Shown here: positions 56,674 to 64,000 of the stretch, piece by piece
How the letters are laid out: every line of letters starts with the position of its first letter
Numbering within the stretch: position 1 is the stretch's first letter
Made by a program: the position numbers and the translations under genes
The notes under the pieces: model-generated
What the model was told of the DNA's origin: nothing
The model's input: the letters and a program-made list of their open reading frames with translations, nothing else
The model's database searches: none
Origin: Zychaea mexicana
Taxonomy: Eukaryota > Mucoromycota > Mucoromycetes > Mucorales > Lichtheimiaceae
Length of the DNA: 64,000 nt
NCBI RefSeq assembly: GCF_025766255.1
Contig: NW_026516810.1
Coordinates: 1 to 64,000, forward strand
Reading direction: 5' to 3'

Positions 56674-58377
56674 ATGGCTGTTCGTGCAGCGTTAGCAGCA
56701 AGAACAAGTATTCTTTCTCGTACGACCACCACCAGTATCGCGTCTGCTTCCAAGGTAGGACAACCCTTGCTCTTTTTTATATTTGTGTGTGCTGTTTGAA
56801 GTGATAGACACACACACTTTTCCATTATTTAGCGTGCTTTGTCAACCAGCGCGACGTGGCGTTTCACTGGCACCACGCCTATAGCAGCAGGCAATGGTGG
56901 TGCTGAAGACAAGCCAGACACTTCTGAAAGGATCACCATTACACTTCCAGAAGAGTCGTTCACAATGTACAAGCTTGACGAAAAGCCGGATCTGAATGTT
57001 GAAATCGGCAAAGACAAGTTAATGACAATGTACACGAAAATGACAACCATGCGACGTATGGAAATGGCAGCCGACGGTCTATACAAGGCTAAAAAGATCC
57101 GTGGATTTTGTCACTTGTGTACTGGACAAGTAAGATCTATAGATACATGTATGTAGACGCGCGTAACAACAACATTGCATTTGTTTTAATATCACGGACT
57201 CGTGATGTAATAGGAAGCAGTTCCAGTGGGTATGGAAGCAGCCATCAAACCGGATGACAATGTGATCACTGCGTACCGCTGTCACGGCTTCACGTATGTG
57301 CATGGTGGCACCATCAAAAGCATCCTCGCAGAACTGATGGGTAAATATGAAGGCATTTCCAAGGGCAAAGGTGGGTCCATGCACATGTTTGCAAAGTCAT
57401 TCTATGGTGGCAACGGTATCGTTGGTGCTCAGGTAACATACATGTCACCAAGATTTCTATAATTATCCTAATTGCTTATAATGATGTCACTCTTCCCTCC
57501 AAAAAAAAATAACAAACTGAAACTAAAATTTTGTTTAGGTGCCATTAGGGGCTGGTATTGCATTCACTCAGAAATACCTCGGTGTTCCTGCTGCCACATT
57601 TGTCTTGTATGGCGATGGTGCGGCCAACCAAGGACAAGTGTTTGAAGCGTTCAATATGGCAGCACTTTGGGACTTGCCTTGTGTAAGGAAACACAAACGG
57701 AAAAGAGAACAGAAGCAAGAAAAGAAGGTACTCATCCTGAAGGTGAGGGCTTTTACGTATTTGTTAGGTCTTTGTTTGCGAGAATAACAAGTATGGCATG
57801 GGCACATCAGACGAGCGATCATCGGCTTCAACCGACTACTATACGCGGGGAGATTATATTCCTGGTATCCAGGTAATGCGTTTTGTTACTATGCAGTATA
57901 CGCGGGGGCCACACACACACACACACAGCCAGTAAACAGATGTGTGCCGACGCTATCATTTAGGTAAATGGCATGGATTCACTTGCAGTGTATCGAGCAT
58001 GCCAATACGCCAAGGAGTACACAGGATCAGGCAACGGACCCTTAGTGATAGAATTCGTCACGTATCGCTACGGCGGCCATTCCATGTCGGATCCCGGCAC
58101 CACTTACCGTACGCGTGAAGAAATCCAGCACATGCGCTCTACCTCAGACCCAATCACAGCAATGAAACATGTGTTACTCAAACACAATGTTGCCACCGAG
58201 GATGAGCTCAAAGCCATTGACAAAGAGGCGCGCAAGTTGGTGGATGCGGCTACCAAGGAGGCGGAAAGCTCGCCCGATCCGGATCAGAAGGAGTTTTGGA
58301 CCGACGTGTACTTGCCTGGAAGTGAGCCTGACGTCATTCGTGGTCGTGTTCCATCGGAATCTCATCGTTATCATTGA
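56674..58377 (+). CDS. PDA1: Pyruvate dehydrogenase E1 component alpha subunit
   Basis: Six exons: 56674-56754, 56833-57129, 57214-57432, 57539-57682, 57768-57872, 57964-58377; all in phase 0; 419 residues. The E1 alpha-beta tetramer decarboxylates pyruvate with thiamine diphosphate in the mitochondrial matrix. Exon 1 (27 residues) encodes most of an Ala/Arg/Ser presequence. The TPP-binding motif is [17 protein letters not shown], ending in CENN at about 235-265. The phosphorylation loop reads [17 protein letters not shown]; the Ser corresponding to mammalian site 1 is present and site 2 is Thr, as in yeast Pda1. [18 protein letters not shown] marks the E1 beta interface and active site. Length and motif order match the family. 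Gene symbol follows yeast. Confidence 0.95.
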
Positions 58378-58671
58378 GAAAATAATCCGGCTACAATTGC
58401 ATTACACTCCCACAATAAAAGTCTGGAAAGTCTCATTATATTACTCAAAGTTAGATCTGCAGAAGGCTCATAGTGCAGCGTCGTCGATGATGACCTCTTC
58501 TTTTTCATCCATGCATAATGGCATATGCTTGTGTAACAGTCCTAACTCCTAGGAACCCATCCTGCAGAAAAGGACGCCCTCTTATGTCACAGCTGGTTCC
58601 TCTCGACCCACACAACTGTTTTTAATTTCCCGTAGCTTGCTTTTTATACATATACCTATAAACACCAAAGC
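58378..58671. other. Intergenic
   Basis: 294 bases between PDH and prenylcysteine oxidase on the same strand. No gene seen. Confidence 0.5.
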
Positions 58672-60799
58672 ATGCGCTGGCTAACATCAGCCATTGTCGT
58701 TGCATTCATTGCAACACTAATTTCCTACAACAGTATCACCATCACTACTACTGCCGCAGCGCAAGTTCAACAAACTGTCCTTCAAGCACCCGCTCCCGAG
58801 AAACGTGTCGCCATTATTGGTCGGTGTAGAAACAATGAGTCCAAAGAAAAAAACCATTGTTAAACTTTTTTTCCTGCTTTTTTTTCCCACTTCCAGGCGG
58901 CGGTGCAGCAGGAACGTCAGCAGCATATTGGATAAATAACGCTTTCCCCAAAGGCATTAGTGATAGCGTAAAAGTGTCTGCCACGATCTATGAACGAAAC
59001 AGTTATTTGGGGGGTCGAAGCACCGTTGTGCCCATCAAAGACGATCCTGCTCTTGGATTGATTGAAGTGGGTGCCTCCATCTATATTGAGCGCAACTATA
59101 ACTTGATGAACGCAACAGAACGATTTGGACTGGAGCGTACGCGATTAGTCGATGGCGAGGATGATGACGGCAGGATACGAAGCAAAAAAGGGCTTGGCAT
59201 ATGGGATGGTGAGCAGTTTCTTTTTGAAGAGTCCGGGAACGATTATTGGGACTCTATCAAGATACTCTGGCGTTATGGATATTCGCCTGTCAAGGTACAA
59301 AGTCATTAAATAAAAGAAATGTTTTATTGCTCACTTTGCTAACAAACGTAGAATATGCTTACTAGTTTAAAAACCATCTCAAAGCAATTATTGAACGGTT
59401 CAGCGAAGGTGTCTACCATGACGACGACTCCATTCCTGCGTTTCGAGACGTCGGAGAAGCATTAGCCTTATTTGGCATTGATGCCTTGGTCAATGAAACA
59501 GCTGCCGACTATTTGGAAAAGCGGCACGGCATTTCTGAGAAATTTGTACGCGAAATCATCCAAACGGCATCAAGAGCAAACTATGGTCAGGATGTAGAAG
59601 CATTGCATGCATTTGGAGCTTTGGCAAGTTTCTCTTGAACGACAAAAGTTGGGGAAAACGACAAACGGGTTTGTCTAATATATGGGACACGTCTTTCTTT
59701 TAGGTGTCCATGGCAGCATCCGGCTCGTGGGCTACAAAAGGAGGCAATTTCCAGATATTCGAAGAATTCGCAAAACGTTCAGGAGCAGCTATTGAGTTGG
59801 AAACGGCTGTCATGGAAGTCCAGAACATCACGGTTTTTGATGAGCATACGGGTGAGCCAGTACAGAGATACGTGGTGATCACTGAGGATGGCATGGACAT
59901 TTATGATACAGTCCTCATGACGGCTCCTTTGGTAACGTGTACAACCTTTACCCATACACACCATCTTCTTTATGGAAAAAGGATCACTTGTGCTGACGTT
60001 TGATATACACTACAATATGATATGCTGGCTTATTATTAGCATTCTGTTGGAATTGAATTGCCATACTCTACTGTACTGCCTGCTCATCGTCAATACCATA
60101 CTGTTCATGTGACAATGGTTGCGGGCGTACCCGACCCAAGCTACTTTGGCAGGACTCAAGAGACTATGCCTACAATGGTTGTATCTACTGGCTCGCCATT
60201 AAGTAATTAAATGGCCTTTTCTTTAATATTTTTCTGCTCTATTATTTTTGGGTCATTATTACTGTATAAAACTAAAGAAGCTTCTTTTTTGTAACAGCGG
60301 ATCATTTTTCAGGTGGCGAACAACCATTCACGACATTCGCTATCCATAAATATCTTGACGATACTGGCGAAAGCGTGGTCAAGATGTTTTCTTCAAAAGC
60401 CATGTCTGAAGACGCGTTGGATCGATTGTTTGTCAGTCGCAGCTGGACATTGAGAAAGGAATGGGAGGCGTTCCCAGACTTGGTCCCTATCACAGAGGAT
60501 GGTTGGCCAACAATGATACTGGATGGGTTTAACAAGGAAGAAGACAATGGGATTCTGTATATCAATGCTTTTGAGAGCTGCATCTCGGTATGTATGAGAA
60601 GTTCTATATTGTGTTTGTGTGGATGGATAATCAGAAACCGTCTTGATTGGTATTGTAGCTAAGTGATGACAATGGTGGTATATGATAGACAATGGAAACG
60701 GAGACAGTGGCTAGCAAGAATGCTGTGCGATTTTTACGCGAGCAATGGTGTGGGGACGCTTATTGTGTTCCGTTCGGCGACGGCTGGGGAGATGATTGA
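58672..60799 (+). CDS. Prenylcysteine oxidase/lyase
   Basis: Seven exons: 58672-58819, 58897-59294, 59366-59623, 59704-59931, 60040-60202, 60298-60587, 60689-60799; 531 residues. Signal peptide at 1-30 (MRWLTSAIVVAFIATLISYN). FAD-binding GxGxxG-like VAIIGGGAAGTSAAYW follows at about 45-60. Then ATIYERNSYLGGRSTVV, a PCYOX-type IEVGASIYIERN block, VSMAASGSWATKGGN, and near the end WGDAYCVPFGDGWGDD (Gly-rich C terminus). The enzyme releases free cysteine and the prenyl aldehyde from prenylcysteine in lysosomes or vacuoles, using FAD and oxygen. Intron 3 begins GCAAGT (GC-AG). Exon 3 start (59366) fixed by frame because the earlier AG would give a stop. Catalytic residues not all checked. Confidence 0.85.
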
Positions 60800-63187
60800 G
60801 CAGCATGTACAGTAAGTAATACATGATTACTTGCTTGTTATAAACACTGCTATTTCCACTCACTCTATAAACGTACTAAATATTTCTTTTCCACCGAATC
60901 TATCTCGTTGTGGTCATCTTAAAAGCGCATCTACTCAGTACAGCATTTTTCCTCTCACATACTGTTAAACATCATGCTGTTGTTGATGTTAGTAGTCTTC
61001 CTCTTTGTTTTTATACACTACCTCAGCTATGTATTATTATAGTAGTTTCTTAAGCGGGACAGGATATATTTGCCCCCATTCCACATATTTCTTTCTTCTT
61101 GAATCATAAACCGAATTATATGTCAATACTTAACCGTATCTTTTTAAGTTTTTATCATACGTTATCAATAACAATTTGTGTTGTTAATATGGAAAAGCCA
61201 GTTAAACAAACGGTATCAAAATCAATAATTTAATCCTTGCTTCTTGTTCTTCTTTCTTCCATCCGCTGTTTTCGTCTAATAAAAATGATAAAAACGACAG
61301 TAACCGCAATCTACCTGTTTACAGGTTTCATTGGACCCGCTTCTTACAATTCTGCTCTATAATAGGAGACCTGTTCACATTATTATATACAGTATCATAG
61401 CGCCGTTTCTTCGTCTTCCGACTCTAACTCAAATAGCTGTGAACCGTCGTCTGCATTTGATGTCGACAGCAGCGCCACTTAAACACAGCCAGAGTGTGTG
61501 AATATATATGTGCTAGAAAGTACGTCCAACCCATATTTAACACTGGAGGGGTGTATTATATTAACCTTCTTTATGAGAACTCGCGTGTCCCTCTTGTGGA
61601 GCGCTAATTGAGGACTATTGGCGTCTCACAACTAGGAAATGCCGAAATTTTAACATGTATAAGGACTTACATACTGGACCCACATTTATTTAGAGATGTT
61701 GCCGTGGACAACGCGTCTCTTGTAGGTTGTTTCGCGATCCCAGCAAAGTTGTAGAATTGTATTCGCAGACAAGCTGCTCAGACACGCCAGCCAACAGTGC
61801 AACTCCTTGGCACGCTCTTTTCGTGCCCTGATTGTGGTCTCTGGTATTGCTGTACACATGTACTAATCCACACCAGGCAGATTGAGAATGTTGTCGACAC
61901 TAATTTTTTCGCGTCTCCCATATGTTGTCCGTGGAAATCGGTTTTGTTTATACGCGTCATACCCCATTCCGTGTGTTACATGGCAGCCTGTCTCTAGCAC
62001 AGATAGGTTAATGCATCATGCTGAATTACTTGGTCTGTGAGTTTTACGTCTGTAGATATTATCTAGAAACCCAAAAAAACCCTTGTGATACAGATCCGTT
62101 TGGTGCCAAAGATGAAAGTGAGCCGACAGTATCTCTGATACTTTCACATCTCCTCCTACATAAGTGCTACTGATCCGCACATGTCATTTAGACGCTGACC
62201 AAGGGTATCGACTTCTTTTGCCTAGGAGAGTACCGATCGTGCAAGTGCAAGTATTGAATCGCTGTTGCCGATGATAACATTGATTTGGGGGTCCGTCTGT
62301 ATTTTCTCTGTGATACTTTATTATTGACAAAGAGGAAGAAGGAAATAGAAAAGGAATGAACATGTAGTCAAACAGCAAGGGAAAGAATATAAGGAGAGAA
62401 GGATCAACTATGAAATTACTATAGAAACCGCAATTTGCCACGTTCGTTGTCTACCCAACAAAAGTAATTACGTATTGGCGTACTTTGAGCACTCCATGCT
62501 TTACATGAACCACCGTTTATTTTCAAGCCGTTCCGTCTGTGCACTACTCCGTGCCACTGTCATTGGCCTTTTTAGCCTCTTATACAGTATACTTTCACCA
62601 ATGCAAGTAATCTGGCAGCGCCTCCATCGTAATGTAGGCTAGAAGCACACTACCCTAATTTTACATGAATATATATGCCTGGATTGCTGGCACAACTGTT
62701 ACGCTGCCCGTTGGTGTTAAAGGTCTTCCTCAGGCGCACATTATCATTCTTTCTTGTCGATCCATCAGAGGATGACAATGAAGGAAAGGTGTTAGTATAT
62801 GGAAATGAAGAGGGAAAAACAGCCTGTGCTATGTCAGAATGAAAGGCTGTACTTTAATTAGGTTGTGATAATTATCTCAATTGAGTGGTCAGGTGTGTGC
62901 TGGGGTGGTCCTGGTTGAAAAGAGAAAAATCTGAATACTATGATAAAGTCGGTTACCTTTCCTACGGTGTGCGAATTCTCGCGTGGAACGGGCTTTTTCT
63001 TGACCCGGAAGTGATCCGGGACGCGTAGAGGTGTTACACAGCATGATACTTGTGTCCTCTCACTGTGAAATTACACGCAAGTCCTGCATAATAGGCCGTT
63101 GAATGTTTTGTGGATAGAGTGTACTCAACTTGCTCTTTTTACCAGTTCACCCAACAAAACGAGGAAAAAAAAAGAAGTGGAATACCA
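60800..63187. other. Long intergenic region, no gene seen
   Basis: About 2.4 kb. Frames are short and without domains. It might hold the promoter of the F-box gene that follows and 3' UTR of the oxidase. No tRNA or repeat recognised. Confidence 0.45.
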
Positions 63188-64000
63188 ATGCGAGCCCTAA
63201 CTACGTTGCCCCTTGAAATCCGATATGCTATTTTGCGCCATTTGTCTTTCGGCGATCGATGGCGAATGAGCGGTGTATGCCAAGCTTGGCGATCGGCAGT
63301 GCTGAATTGCGACGCAATGTGGGAAAACCTTTCGACGGACAACTATCGTGATATTACTCAAGACCTTTTACCTTATCGATCTTATATGCAAGGAACATGG
63401 GTGCGACGCATACATGTGGACCGGAATGATGATACTACAGAACACCTGGAAGCAGTTGTTGATTTTTTGTTAGCTCAAAAATGCACTGCCATTAAAGAAG
63501 GTAGTACATTATAGCACCTATACCTTTTTTCTGTAATGAAAATAGCATTAAACAACAAGGTGGCGAATCTAATTGCTATATTATTAGTGGATTTACATCT
63601 CCAGCTTTGCCATGGTCATCCTTTTCAAGTCTCACATCACTCTGCGGTGAATCGCTAACCAGTGTTTTCTTCAACTTTTACTATTACCATGAAGTCGAGA
63701 TTACGCCTTGTAAGATCCTTCTACACTGCCCTAACTTCACCAAGCTCCAGTATATCAGCGCTGCAATGTATGGCCCGCTGATGGATGATCCAACGGCATA
63801 TGCTGAACTCGAGCACCGTAGCCTACTGGATCTTACACTCCACATATACCACCCCGACGGCCGATTCAAGTTGAATACGATTCTTTTTGCGACGCCACGC
63901 CTCCGACGACTGCGCCTCAATCTCCAATGCATGAAAAATGGTGCATCAGGACTACCATCCCTCCTGACCGAACATTGCCCGAATCTTACCACTCTCGTGC
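63188..64000 (+). CDS. F-box protein, 3' end beyond the window
   Basis: Exons 63188-63500 and 63560-64000 (incomplete). F-box motif at the N terminus: LTTLPLEIRYAILRHLSFGD and RMSGVCQAWRSAVLNCDAMW. Then LRR-like segments with CPNFTKLQYISAAMYG, LLDLTLHIYHPDG and TPRLRRLRLNLQ. The second exon begins after an AACAAG acceptor; other AGs shift into stops. Role as an SCF substrate adaptor is inferred. It differs from the F-box protein at 54181-56328 in length and lacks the low-complexity inserts. Confidence 0.75.

Overview
This is nuclear DNA of a filamentous fungus. The genes have short introns of about 50-110 bases with GTAAGT-like donors and CTAAC-like branch sites, many micro-exons, and products that are fungal or general eukaryotic. 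The codon use, the Tc1-like transposase remnants and the F-box, reticulon and LtrA genes look most like early-diverging Mucoromycota, probably Mucorales. No RNA gene was recognised, and the genus was not determined.

Layout. 1-637: a decayed Tc1/mariner transposase. 958-8910: LtrA-family membrane protein, a psq-type helix-turn-helix remnant, a B12D/MLRQ respiratory-chain subunit and an RRT8/EI24 membrane protein. 9262-26320: a large repeat-rich, nested region. It holds an inverted repeat of about 1.2 kb (9262-10450 against 24140-25490), a membrane/acidic-repeat gene cut into three pieces by AT-rich insertions (11380-12412 and 12889-20834), a protein-primed DNA polymerase fragment of the mitochondrial linear plasmid type, other plasmid-like frameshifted reading frames, a DDE transposase fused to a chromodomain, a Cys/His protein, a 49-bp tandem array and a Harbinger-like MITE. 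27324-38863: a C2HC zinc-finger protein, long-form tRNase Z, a reticulon, a small unknown protein, a homeodomain protein and a glycerol-3-phosphate acyltransferase-like gene. 39735-42450: a third copy of the dispersed repeat, an AT-rich insert and an 861-bp TIR element. 43224-64000: HET-domain protein, VC0807-like membrane protein, Ugo1-like mitochondrial fusion protein, Dal5-type MFS transporter, F-box protein, pyruvate dehydrogenase E1 alpha, prenylcysteine oxidase and a second F-box protein running off the end.

The genes in the quiet parts are ordinary single-copy housekeeping loci on both strands. Mitochondrial function recurs (MLRQ subunit, Ugo1, PDH E1 alpha, and probably a mitochondrial form of tRNase Z), as do membrane shaping and lipids (reticulon, GPAT, RRT8). 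No operon-like organisation is implied.

The most unusual part is 11.3-20.8 kb. Very AT-rich DNA, unlike its surroundings, sits inside a 57-bp coding repeat. It mixes mitochondrial-plasmid-like sequence with genes that share a common upstream box containing AAAATTGA. All spliced models were worked out by hand from splice signals and reading-frame continuity and are unverified.
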